NCBI GenBank assembly: GCA_024516155.1
Contig: JAJJXM010000068.1
Coordinates: forward strand, 62,001 to 126,000
Direction of reading: 5' to 3'
DNA from: Pyronema omphalodes
Taxonomy: Eukaryota > Ascomycota > Pezizomycetes > Pezizales > Pyronemataceae
DNA: 64,000 nt
Part shown: positions 43,627 to 54,807 of the stretch, one piece after another
Numbering within the stretch: the first letter of the stretch is position 1
How the letters are laid out: every line of letters starts with the position of its first letter
Position numbers and translations under genes: made by a program
The notes under the pieces: model-generated
What the model saw: only the letters and a program-made list of their open reading frames with translations
The model's database searches: none
What the model was told of the DNA's origin: nothing

Positions 43627-45463
43627 TGTCACACCCTATATTGTGTGAGTGTAGAATAGATAACATGTATAATCTTTAGAGAACATAGCAAACTCGACAG
43701 GGGAATGAATAATAATGTGAGTATCCCGGACTGGAACCCTGTGAGGAGCTCTAGCTAGCGATGACACTTGATTCGTGACTTTCCAAAAGGACATCCCAAG
43801 GATCCCGGACCGAGGCGTCGCTTCCTGTTATTCACTGTCAGTTTGGGAGCATCACGGATGGATGGGCTCAAATATCAACTTACGTCATCGGTGTCGACTT
43901 ACCCATGATGTAACTACAGATGACGCTGATGGAGACAGAAGATGACCGGGAAGGGAGATCTCCTTAAAGTTGAGGATGTGTTCCACCAACACGGCTACCA
44001 GAGCGCTTGCAAGACACGGGAATTCTCATGAAAGTGCAAGGCACACGAGTCAGATCATCCTACATTCCAGTTGGGCGCATAGTCGTCCAGGAGTTCAGGT
44101 AGAGTCCAGTCACCCAACAGGAGTCAAGTTCAGAAAAAAGGTCAGGATTGCTTTGGCATGAGACGACATCCTGCAGCAAGGAACACCACTCAGGGAAACT
44201 GTTGGGCAGGACAGATATGACGCGACCTTAGTCCAATGACTACCAAGTGCAAGTGAAGACGGCGTTTGCGTACACACCAGGGTGTAGCTGCACGCTGATG
44301 CGCGCAGGTAAGGCAGTCATGACATCACACAGGAATGTGATGGGGCAGTGCACTCCGGCACGGCATTGTATGCCCTATGATGTCAGATTCCTTCACTCAC
44401 AATCGGGATTCTCCAGGTGTCTCTACGATCCAGATGACTCATAAGATGTATGACTGACGTGGCAATATCAGAGGGGTTATAGCATTATGCGCTCAAGCAG
44501 AGTAGCCCTTCACTTGGCGCTTAACCCCAATACCTGATTAGAAGGTGTAGTAGTACAGCAAGGAATGTCAAGGATGAATCTGACACGAGGGGCATCATGC
44601 AAGTGCGCGATTGATAAAATTGTGATGCAGCATGATGCGAGCTACCGGCAGATTTGTCAAAGAACGTTTTATCTCCTAGGCTTAGTCCGGAAGTTGCTTC
44701 CCTTGGGAAGCCTGGGAGAAGTTGTAGACGAAAGTCTATAGTGGACCCTGAGTCTTCCCACCGTCTCCGCCATCATGAACAACCTGATCTCCAGCTACGA
44801 CGTTACCTAATACCTCAAAGGAGACCCTTATGTTTATTCAGCCTGTGATCTATGAGTTGACTTCCTGGCTTTTTGAGAGAAGTATGTTTGTTGTATGGTG
44901 CCGGACACTTAGTCGAGGTAGCGTGACAGGGGTCACCGAGCAGAATAACACCCCCCCACGCCAAAACTTTCAGCACCTCGCGACAAAAAAAAGAGTTTCT
45001 AAAAACTATTAATAATGATAGAGTAGAAGTCAGAGAACAATTATTATTAATTCCGGTGCGATTTGGATGCGTGGTTGTGGTTCTGAAAACTTTGGAAAAT
45101 CACCTGTTTTTAGGTGTGGGCAGGGTGAGTTCGACCGCATCAATAGGTGCATAAAATGCGGCTCAATTGAACACCATACCTCTTTAGGATTAGTGTTTTC
45201 GAGTGATAATAAATGATGACATACAATCATATCATTATTCATCGGTCGATGCTTTGTAAGTGCGAGTGATATCAGCTGATGTCATACAAAATGCGTCATT
45301 ATCCATCACTTGGTGCTTAATAAGGGTGAGTTGCAACTTGGACATTTGCCAAGCCTCGCCAAGACGCTACCTCGACTAAGTGTCCGGCACCATATACCAT
45401 TGAACCGAAGTGAAAACTGATCAGGGAGCCTCTGGATTGAAAGTCTCAATACCCAGGTTCACA
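43627..45463 (+). repeat. LTR-A solo LTR inserted in LINE-2, itself split by a MITE
   Basis: Begins TGTCACACCCTAT, ends CCCAGGTTCACA, and aligns along its length in inverted orientation with 11,566-12,950. Minus the 497-bp MITE and its TA it is about 1.34 kb, the same size as the other copy. Flanks are GCCAC (43,622-43,626) and GCGAC (45,464-45,468), a 5-bp target duplication with one change. No internal retrotransposon sequence remains, so it is a solo LTR left by LTR-LTR recombination. Confidence 0.85.
44896..45392. mobile_element. 497-bp MITE with perfect 29-bp inverted repeats and TA duplication
   Basis: TGGTGCCGGACACTTAG... (44,896-44,924) is repeated exactly in inverted orientation at 45,364-45,392, and both ends abut TA. 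It has no coding capacity. TA duplication suggests mobilisation by a Tc1/mariner-type transposase. It contains two imperfect ~65-bp tandem units (about 45,206-45,272 and 45,273-45,335: GATGACATACAA... and GATGTCATACAA..., each with a CATTAT(T/C)CATC core). It splits the LTR near its 3' end. Confidence 0.88.
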
Positions 45464-46017
45464 GCGACAGAGGTAGGCAGGCCTTACATTTAATCATCTA
45501 GGCACGTATAGGACTGGCCAAATCGGAGGACATGGGGAATCAGGTAGACAGCAGAATCAGTTTTTTCCTGTTTCTTTGGTTAAAGCTCCTTCTCTTTGTT
45601 TTCCTTATGTCGGTTGGGTGGTCCGCTTCGATGTGACTTCGTCTCTGTTCCTTCTTTTCTTTCTTTCTTCTTTTTCCTGGGGGTGGATGGCTTGAGTGTT
45701 GTTTCATGCTTGTTCTTGTTTCCTTCTTTTGCAGGGATGTGTAAAGGGGGGTAGGAGATAGGGGCGCCTCATTAGGTGGTCTTGGCCATGAGGTCAGGAT
45801 ACCTGGGTTTTTTCTTCCTGCATAGGCCTTTCAGGCCCCGAACAGTGTATGATACAAAACAAAACAAAACCCTGCAACATCTTCGGGAAACCTCACCAGT
45901 ACTCTTATAGCCCAAAATACCGGTGTTTCCCATACAAAACGGTCGGGACCGTGGAAAAGTTCCGGTTTTCAGAAGTTACCGGTGTAGGGAGAACCGTCAT
46001 AGACAGGTTTCACTGTA

Positions 46018-49000
46018 GTCAATGCAATGATTGTCAAAATGCTGGTTCTGTGTACTAGCCCATTATGAGTTCATTCTTGTCAACTGTGATGAATCAAATC
46101 AGGGACAAGGCCTCCTGAACATTAGTATTTTGGTGAAGGATGTTGACGAATATGCAATGTGTGAGGCAGCCTTGTGCAATGGGGTGGGGGTGCCTACATG
46201 GGTCTCAAACAGTCATTTAGCATCATCAGTGCCCAGCTGCGGGCAAGCTGCTTACACTGAGCGTCTCTGTGCCTGTCACGGCAATGTGTTGCCGCACGCT
46301 GCAGTCGTCTAATGGTCTGTGACTGTTCGCATCTTCCAATATGTGGCAAAACATTTTTCATTTTGTGGGGGGGGAAGGCGGAGGGGTTGTGTTGTCAAGT
46401 TCAGGGGGCTGAATGCTCCAGCCTGGTGGGTCAGGGACCGAATTGCCACTACAGTCCAGCCACAATCAAGAGCTCGTCATTTGGAGATGCTCGCGGGATG
46501 AAACTGCCCCAAATACTCCCCTTCTGCTATTTTCTGTTCGTGAGTAGTCTCCTTGGTCTCGCATTCGTGGATTTCTCCTGAATTCTTTGTCCGTGGAGGT
46601 GGAAGGTTTGGGATTGAAGGGGCAATGTTAGATAGTTTACTCAACATATGCAACCAGTTGACTTGGCTGATCTGCTGACAACTTGAAATACTTCGATGAC
46701 GTTGAAAAAATGCAAATGAGGTTAGAAGGGGAAAGGGTACATTTTCCTCGAGGTCTTAGATAGAGTGATTAACCGCTTTTCGAACTGTGCCGCAACCTTC
46801 AGTCGTTGACTCGGTAATGTTTGAGAGGATATTGTGATATGATGAGCAGAAGATGAAAAAACGGGGGAGAAGACAACGTCTTTATACGCCCTGAAACTGT
46901 GCGATTAAACTAGATTTGCCGACACTAGGGTGCCTTCTGACCCCCCGTCGGCAAGTCTTGTAGATGTCGTAATGTCTTCCGCGTCAGTGCTACGTCAGAG
47001 GGTGACTCAGGGAGATGACATTCGACATGGCATTTGAGTAGCCGGTCGGAACGCTGACTGAACTTTGGGGCGTTGCGGATATAACTGTGTATTCCCTCGT
47101 GTGCATATAAGACGCTGTGACTATTTGAGAACGAAGTATGTAGATCTCGTGTACTCCCTGTATACTGGATATCCAAACAGCTGGAAGAGTTCATTCGAAT
47201 ATCTGTTGATGACGTAATGCAGGATTGGGCTTCGTCACGCAGTTTTTAGAGTCGTGGTTAGATTGCGTAGCCATATTTCGTTTCAAGGTTGTTTTTCTGA
47301 GGAACGGCAATAAACCAAGCCGGTCGACATATACTTACGTGTTGATTTGTGATGCTGGATGGGAGCTGACGAACACCTTGCGCGGCAGGACAACAATTGT
47401 AAAATGTCCTGCCGCTTTGACCAGCAATTCGTTTCGGCAACACAATACGATTGTCATAGTTTCTTACCACAGTACCTGGTTCGACATATGCCTTTCACGA
47501 CTGACACATGGTATAATGAGTCTCCTTCTGGTCATAACAGTGTGATTCACCGACAAATACTCATTCAGTCAGAGCACCGTGTACGGTCACACGCTAGCGC
47601 GCTGTATACACATGGACTAACTGTCAAACGCACGAATTCGCTGTATGATGATTGGAGTATACATCCTAAAGAACGAGATAGATTGTGGCGGGGTTATACT
47701 ACACTTCGTTCGAGGTGGCATTTGATGGTTGCATCGGTAACCCAGAGAGAATCACCGGTCAAGGTGTAATGATAAGTGCTCCATCTACCCCTGCTTCAAG
47801 GATATGGAACATTAGAGATATAAATATTCATTGAAGCGGTATAGTTGGACAGTTCTGCGGTTGCGGTAAAGCCAGAGCATCACAAGACATATCACGGCTA
47901 ACATCAGCAAGGCCGGACAAATACCGATAATCTATGTAACCCTAACATGTTTTGACACAGCGCGGAAAGTCGTCAGGTGAAACGTAAGTAACAGCAGAAT
48001 CAATTTTCATACTTTGAGGACGTGAATTGAAGAAGTTGAAACTAAGTTATAGAGCTCGGCTAGAAGAAGTTCAAGAACTGAAGAAATACAGGAGCGAATC
48101 CATACGACCTCAGCGAAATACATAGGTACAGGCCAGAAACTCCACATTTAAGAACCGTGACATGACGGAACAATTGAACAAAGAATGTGCGCGAAATCAG
48201 TATGACCATTAATGAAGCTCATAATCAACACAACTCCCTCGGGGTGTATCATCGCAAATCACTATACCTCAGATGTTACACGGAATTCAGAACAAATTAT
48301 GAGAACCAACATCATAAAGGTTGAGGTTTATAAATCTATCAAGCCTCACTTTTATACATGCAGATTTTTTCGAGTCTAGAGGTCAGTCGATACACAGACG
48401 AGAAGAGAGGAGAAGAGAGGAGAAGAGAAGAGAAGAGAAGAGAGGAGAAGAGAGGAGAAGAGATGGGAAGAGGGCAGAGGAGCAGAGGGGATTGAAGTGG
48501 AGAGGCGAGGAGAGAAGAGGAGAGCAGAGGAGAGCAAAGGAGAGCAGAGGAGAGCAGAGGAGAGCAGAAGTGAGCAGAAGTGAGCAGAGGCAGGGTACGA
48601 ATAATGGAGTGACAGTGTCGAGTTGAGAGTGCCGGGTGGGAAAAGAGCAAACAGGGCTCCAAAATGTAACGACAAGAATGAAAACCAGCAGGAGGAAAAG
48701 AGGTGGCAACAGGCCCAAGAAATGAAGTACGCTCTGGGGCGGTTCCCAGCGAGACTCTAAGGTAACAGCTGGAGCCTCGAAATGTAATTAGACTGTGGCA
48801 TACGTCATAACCTTAAGGTTGGAAACGTTCAAGAAAATCAAATCAAATCAAATCAGTCAGTCGATACATGAATGCATGATATAATGCAAAATGGTGAATG
48901 TAGGATGTGTTCTCGAGATGGGGGGTTATCTTCGAACTTAAGCCCGACCTAGAAACTGCTCGAAGCTTTCTTTAATCCAGCCCTCGGTGAATCTTTACGG

Positions 49001-49735
49001 AGCTTTGGTTCTACGTAGCACCATTAAGTCACCAGTTCTGTATCCCGAGAAAACTCTTGTGGTTGTATGTATGTATCCTAACCTCCTCCAAACGGCTGGA
49101 TTATGTATGGGACTCATCAACCTGCCGTCACTGCCAATAGTTCTCTCTATGCGCATATGCTGTGGCTTCGGTACAGCTACTGAAATGAAACTTTTATGCG
49201 TAAAAATATCTGCCGTGACTCCTGACCTGTTCTGGGGGTTGGTGCAGAACACACCTGCTTCCATATGGACAGGAATCACGATACGTTGGCGCCTGATGCT
49301 GTATTTGCACGTCATACTCACACACAGTTGAAGTAGCGAAAACTGGGTATGAGTCGCTGACTTGCAGGCGGTAAGCAATGCCAGATTTTCACGCTGGATT
49401 CAAACGGAGTGATCTTCTCCTTGGGGCGTTTTCATGACTGATTACGCGGCTTCAGAAACAGTGGAGATCGCCGATGATTCCTATTCGCTACTGGGCAGAG
49501 GTTCGCGATATGTAATATATTTATTATAGTACGGGGATATCTAGTCCCGTGGGTACCTGACGTTTTGATTTTATGCGGCACACATGACATGTCCGAGTGA
49601 GAGTACATGGCACTGCATGCGCAACTTGGAAGTCCATTGATTCAATATGCGGCGTTTGGATACGTTACTCCAGGGCCCACAGTTATATACCGCTATTCTG
49701 TATATAAGATGTTCTAGCATGTCTGCGCTCACGTC

Positions 49736-49770
<35 letters not shown>

Positions 49771-50021
49771 AACATCCCATGCTGCCTGTTGCATATTCGC
49801 GAATTGTCACCAGCATATATTCAACGGGCCCTTGAATTCAGCAAATACTATAGGCATCATAATCCTCAACCTTTTTCCTATTCCATTCCATGAAGATATT
49901 GACGGAAATCAATACATAACTAACAGCAGACTATATTGACCTCGTATCTCCATCCACTATCTCGTGTACACTTGTGCATGCACTTTTCCGACGTTCCGAC
50001 GCGCGTCCTGAATCGGCTTGT
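46018..50021. other. Non-coding DNA with purine satellite and poly(A)
   Basis: No gene recognised on either strand; open frames are short and show no motif. Notable low-complexity tracts: a pure-purine AGAAGAGAGG/GAGCAGAGG repeat at about 48,400-48,592, (AATC)n at about 48,838-48,857, and a 32-base A-run at 49,737-49,768. The 46,030-46,560 stretch has modest open frames but nothing assignable. Confidence 0.55.
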
Positions 50022-53000
50022 CTAAAACGCTGTGTCAGTAGCTGTCACTATGTCAGATGAATATACTGACTTAACGTTGCTGAGTTGTCTCAGTTTGTCA
50101 AGTGAACATGGGAATCCACTAATGAGTTGACCTGAATCAGGCTCCCCGCGCCGCCGGGTCGCCAGGTATATCCGGATAGGGTCGTTTATCGTCGGTACAG
50201 AGAACTCCACCTTGAGAAAGAATGCCCCATCATTCTCTTCGTCGATGTATTGAGTATTGTTTGAGTCCAATCGCTTCATCTTGTCATTGCCCGTCTTAAT
50301 TGAAAAGATGTATTGTGACTCTTTAATCTTTTCGCAGAGTTTTCGGAGTGGTATAGATCCTGGCTCGAGGCGGCACAGAATCGTAGCTGGAAATTCCATT
50401 GTAAGTATTTTATTAATGTTCTAGAAATCCTGAGCTGGTGCTTACCTTTACACTGTTGCTGTTGGATGTCATGGCGCTCATTGTCCGCGCGATCTAGCGA
50501 CAGATAGAATAATGATGCGATGAGCTTGTTTGCCGCAGTGTTGACCAGATGGTCGTTTAGCTTTGCATATTTTGTCGCCTCATCTACCAGAAAGTCCATT
50601 TCCTCGACCTGATCAATTCTAGGTACCCGGTCAAGTAGCTCTAAGTTCATTCGCATGTACGGTCGGTCTTCCGATTTCTCTAAATGTTTCCTCGATTGGA
50701 AATTTGCCCATGCTAGTTCTGAATTCATGACCGTCTTATTCTGGTGAGCGACGATTGCTCGAAGTCGTCGAATATACCCAACAAGCCCCTTCTGTGCGAT
50801 TGCGTCTCTGAGTTCAATCTCGATCTCATCCTTCGGCTCCCCGCCAGTGCCGAGGGATAGAAGAAAATCCGGATTGGTGTGATCCGGCCACAACATCTTT
50901 CTCTCATATTCTGCCACCTCGATAGGATTGTTGAAGGTTAATGCACCGTCAGAGAATATATTTCCTGATTCCTCATGGACGAAGGGTTTGAAATATCTCG
51001 GTGCGGCTGAAGTAGCTCGTGCACTATTCAAATCATCAGCAGGCTTCTTGAGGTTGATTAGAAGGACACTGACGCTTCCCAAATTTTCATCTCCTTAGTG
51101 TGGTCTTCGGCGCGAAGAAATTCGTAACCGCCATCTATCAATCTAAGTCAGAGTTATTATCGAAATGATGTCGCAAAACTTACTGTTCTTCCTTGTGGCC
51201 CGGTTGTAGTTAGTCACCAGGTATGGACGCCCCGATGAGGATGTCATGGTAACCCCAACCTTCGCGCGCCTATTGTACGACTCCTCTGTTATCGTTTTCG
51301 CTTCTCCAAACATCTTCTGTTCGCCGAACGATTTTTTCAAAGAGTGCTCTAGTCCTTTGGACTCGTACTGGCTATGATGCTGTGCTTCCACTAGATATTG
51401 AACCCCGGGTATATTGGCTCCCAAGCGCTTGGTGAATGCCTTGATGGCGAATGCACGAAACATTTTCATTGCCTCTTCGATTTGCATCGACTTTTCGCCG
51501 AGACCCAAAGCGATGATTCCTCCGGCACTAATATCGAGGGCCTTATGTCAAAATATGTTATAATTCAACACGCAGAAATTGGACTAACCTTGTCCCTATA
51601 ATAAGGTCGAAAAATTGACCTATTGGTATACCAAGTCCAATTCTTTCTTCAATGATGGATAAGATTTGGAGTTGCATGATGGAGCGAACGCCGCCACTAC
51701 CTTTAGGTCAGAAATCACTGTGAAGTAGTTTTGAAAGCAGTCATCTTACCCATCGAGTGACAATATGCGAGGGCCAACTTGTCTAGGCTCTTTTCGCACC
51801 TCCAGTAGCTTCTCCCAAGGCGGTGTCCCACTAACACACAGCGGACACTCGGTGATTGTTCGGACTTGACCAAAAACCGGGGAATCTGAGAAGTCATCGA
51901 CGCAGTAGTCACATATAACATGACCACAAGTCAGCGCATGCTTCGGGGTTGAGAATAAGCAGCTGAAACAAGTGCTGTGACTTGAGTGAGCATTCATGAC
52001 TTTCGATGTGACACTTCCTTCACTGTGTGCGTTATTCCACATCTTCAGGAACGGCTCCTGCTGAAGTGTTTCCCTTTGTATGCGAACAGCAACACTCCGA
52101 GAGCGAATTACAACGTCTCCTCGTTCCTTCCCCAATCTGTCCAGGAGAGCCTTGTATTTCTGCGTCACAAGCTTCATAAATCGATCTCCGCCAGTCACTG
52201 GACCTTCCAGCTCACTAATAAAATCCCCAGCCGCGACAACCTTTCCATCCGCCATTTGATGACCTTTTTGATGTTTCGTTGCAACATTAACACATCGCCG
52301 GCCTTTGCGGTCACGATAGTTGCACGGCCAATGCTGCTGATAGAACTCTTCCTGTGCTGCGGAACAAAATCGCTCGTACATCATGACGGTTGTCTCCGCT
52401 GCGGCATCTTGTAATAAGTTAGCCTCGTGTATAGTTGGTTGTCTCTGCAGCCACGATGCGGTATGCATACTTCTCAGAGGGTAGCTTTTACGACAAACAT
52501 CCAGCAAAATACAGGAAGCAATTAGAGGTGCGAGATTATTGAACAGCTGACCATCAGGTTCAAACTGATTTGTTTCGAGGAGTCTTGTTGCTGCTTTTAT
52601 TATGTGATATTTGAAGGTTGCTTCAATCGGACTGTGCTGGAAGGCTGCATTTAAAAAGTCGAATGGTTTTGCTGGATTCTGAGAGAAATGATTGAAAGCA
52701 TATGAAAAGTAAATATCCAGTTCCTCGCTATTCATAAGGAGCTCCGCATTCTGGCGCATGGTGTATGTCGCAGCTGCGGCTTCTTTGATAAGTAGTTGTA
52801 GTCTTTTGTATTGGCCGTCTATGCGTGATGGTGTAGAATTCATGTGCGGTACACAAACAATCTTTATCCCACAATAATAGCAGTTAATGAGATCGGTTAG
52901 CTTCTCAATCTTTTTACCACGTTCCCGCCATTGCTTTGCCAATGATTCTAGGAATGGGTCGTCTTTGAACGAATTGCTATGTTTGTCTAGTTGAGACTCG

Positions 53001-54807
53001 GTAGGATCCTTATCCCACCACCAATTTCCGTCTTGATTTCCCTTTCATTCCGTCAGTGAAATCTCAGATGTTAAGAATAATGATGTCAGTACCTTATCCT
53101 CAAGTGCATTGATAATTATTATCGCATATGGCAACAAAGGCTGATTAACAGACGTCTGAAAGACAGCGTTAGCCCACCGGATCAGTCTTGCAATCACTAC
53201 CTCCATCGTTCTAATTATCAGATATATATTAGCCAGCCACCCGATATTTTGCGCTTAACTTTTTGTCTTTACCTGAAATTTTTAGTGACGTAACAAACAC
53301 AGTCACTGAAGGTGAAAAGAATGCGAGGATAAAACTTCCGAACCATCCATCCACGTGATCTTCGCTCGCCAGTTGCCCATTTTATCCTTAGTTCTTGGAT
53401 CCTTTTCCCCTTCAAGTTCGTTCCTAATTTTCCCATTCGCATCACTGCCCTCGACGCGACAGGACGTTTATTCCCGCCATCAAGACCCTCGCAATCGGCG
53501 AATCTATGTTTAGACGTTAGGAAGGATTCAATACGCAAAAATGCCAACATACAGAAGTGGTCTTTTCGATTCGCGTGTCGCAGGGTCTGGAAAAAGGTGT
53601 ACATCGCTACTGGTCGGAGTATCCAAATCACTCAAATTGCCGATAACTGGAGTCCGGAACTGTTGTGTGTTTGCCGACTCTTCCGATTTCAAATTCAGAC
53701 TGCCAATCTAAAAGGAAAAAAAAAATGTAAGCACTTAATCCTTGACCTTAAACCGGATTTCAATCTTTAAATACCTTCATAAGTGCGCTTATGAGTGTAC
53801 TTTTTCCGGCTCCAGTTTCTCCAACAAAGCTGATCAATGCAGGATATTGGTGATTGTCAACACCTACGCCTACAGAAAGCTCCCGGTATCGCGGTGTGGT
53901 CTGTAAGGAAACATCGCCCTCTTCACCGGGTTGAATTGTCACGCCAAACCATTTGGTAAAGTAGTCCATAGCATGGCGCTCATCTGCATGTGCATCATTA
54001 TGTGTTCGAAGTATCCACTGTATTATGTCTCTGAGCCCAAGATCAGTCTTTTCGTGATTAAGTCTCGTCTGCTTTCTTGCCGCTCCATGAGCTGCTTGTC
54101 GGTCCCAGCATTCAAGGCACACCGTGACATCGCATATATGACACCAAGAGACGTTGTCCTTCGCAGCGCATGCTTCACATTCCATTGGAAGCTGTTCAAT
54201 AGTCTCGCTCAAGGACTCGACTGGATCACTGCCAGGAAATTCTAAGTCATCAGCTGCAATTTCACCCGTACCGGCTCTGTCTTCACGAAAGTTTGTATAC
54301 GTCGTGCTAAAGCTTACGACTGATTGATTCGATGGGCTATCCGACGGATAAAGGCTATCTGGCTTCCGGGGGGCAAGATGTTGATCCAACGATGCTCGGC
54401 GGCTTCCCTTGTCGCTTCGCGTGCTTCTCAACTGACGATGGCTACCGACCAACGTCTGTTCAATGGTGAAACTATCCCTAAATTCGAGTATTGAGCACTG
54501 GACAATCACAGTCGGATAAAAGAGGAGGCATTACTCTGTGACATCGTTGTGCGTAGCGGTGCTCTATCATCAGTTAGATATTAAGATCCCTCGACTGTGT
54601 GGAGGTGATTACCGATGCTGATGATGGTCTCCCACTGCCAGTGGGCGCGGATATCACAGATGAAGCCCTTCTTGGGTTACCACTACCAGTGAGTCCGTTG
54701 GGTGCCAATCGCCGTCCAATATTCCCTAGGTTTCGCAACCATAGGCGTCCTGTGTATTTCGTCCGTTTGATGCTTTCGTGGTTAAACACAGAGTCCATGA
54801 TTGTCAT
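50022..54807 (-). CDS. GTPase-RING-patatin multidomain protein, 11 exons
   Basis: Deduced exons on the minus strand: 54,807-54,613; 54,497-53,775; 53,707-53,553; 53,503-53,273; 53,210-53,093; 53,041-51,750; 51,696-51,589; 51,527-51,184; 51,134-51,074; 51,023-50,446; 50,386-50,022. Introns are mostly 49-67 nt with GT-AG ends (the first is about 115 nt and its acceptor is the least certain). All phases agree, giving about 1,389 residues. Domains: B-box-like zinc finger CEACAAKDNVSWCHICDVTV (about 172-202); P-loop GETGAGKST (about 291-299) and DCEGLDGG (about 361-368), a dynamin/AIG1-like G domain; RING CFSC...CGHVICDYC...CPLC (about 832-876); patatin-like phospholipase with DGGGVRS (about 904), GTSAGG (nucleophile Ser about 941) and SDGALTFNNP (Asp about 1101). 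The catalytic dyad is intact. The last 250 residues are unassigned. Likely a membrane-lipid hydrolase gated by nucleotide binding; a role in regulated cell death or non-self recognition is inference. Confidence 0.85.

Larger units (their letters stand above)
39873..45493 (+). pseudogene. LINE-2 ORF2: endonuclease, RT, RNase H, zinc finger; interrupted
   Basis: Starts with an endonuclease N-terminus IQVLQLNCCKSG and LVLVQEPREF, then in another frame VLACNFHAHNQRW, where the catalytic Asp of the usual CDFNAH motif is Asn. RT (41,604-42,164) keeps DVQGACHTVN and GLPQGFPVSLILFLLYI, but the catalytic box expected as F-x-DD reads YFVAAVT, with both Asp lost. RNase H remnants: YVWTDGSRMEN (about 42,705), ELQAILMALCDYL. 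The C-terminal finger reads WWCNSGEHRTQGHPSGDC (about 43,420), followed by GLTKAIMEFLAA, where the LTR is inserted. Many stops and frame changes: long dead. Confidence 0.78.
38240..45873 (+). mobile_element. LINE-2: I/Tad-type non-LTR retrotransposon inside the pogo element
   Basis: Plus-strand LINE with Gag-like ORF1, endonuclease-RT-RNase H ORF2 and a simple tail of CAAAA repeats (about 45,852-45,872). ORF2 is interrupted near its end by a solo LTR (43,627-45,463). Removing it with one duplication copy restores the end of the protein (EFLAA followed by TEVGRPYI and TAA 45,491-45,493). The 3' UTR (45,494-45,850) is T-rich. The 5' boundary is approximate: no clear target duplication was found, though TGCAAC occurs just before 38,255 and just after the tail. 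Confidence 0.8.
35825..46015. mobile_element. pogo/Tigger-like transposon containing LINE-2
   Basis: The left end CAGTAAAACCTGTC (35,825) and right end (reverse strand from 46,015) CAGTGAAACCTGTC match at 18 of 22 positions, each flanked by TA (35,823-35,824; 46,016-46,017), as expected for Tc1/mariner-pogo elements. The left arm carries a CENP-B/Tigger-type transposase on the minus strand. The right arm (about 45,874-46,015) is short because LINE-2 with its own insertions occupies about 38,240-45,873. The parent element without LINE-2 would be about 2.5 kb. Confidence 0.75.

Noticed and set aside
48321..48718. Overlapping ORFs on both strands
   Set aside because: All are translations of the purine repeat.
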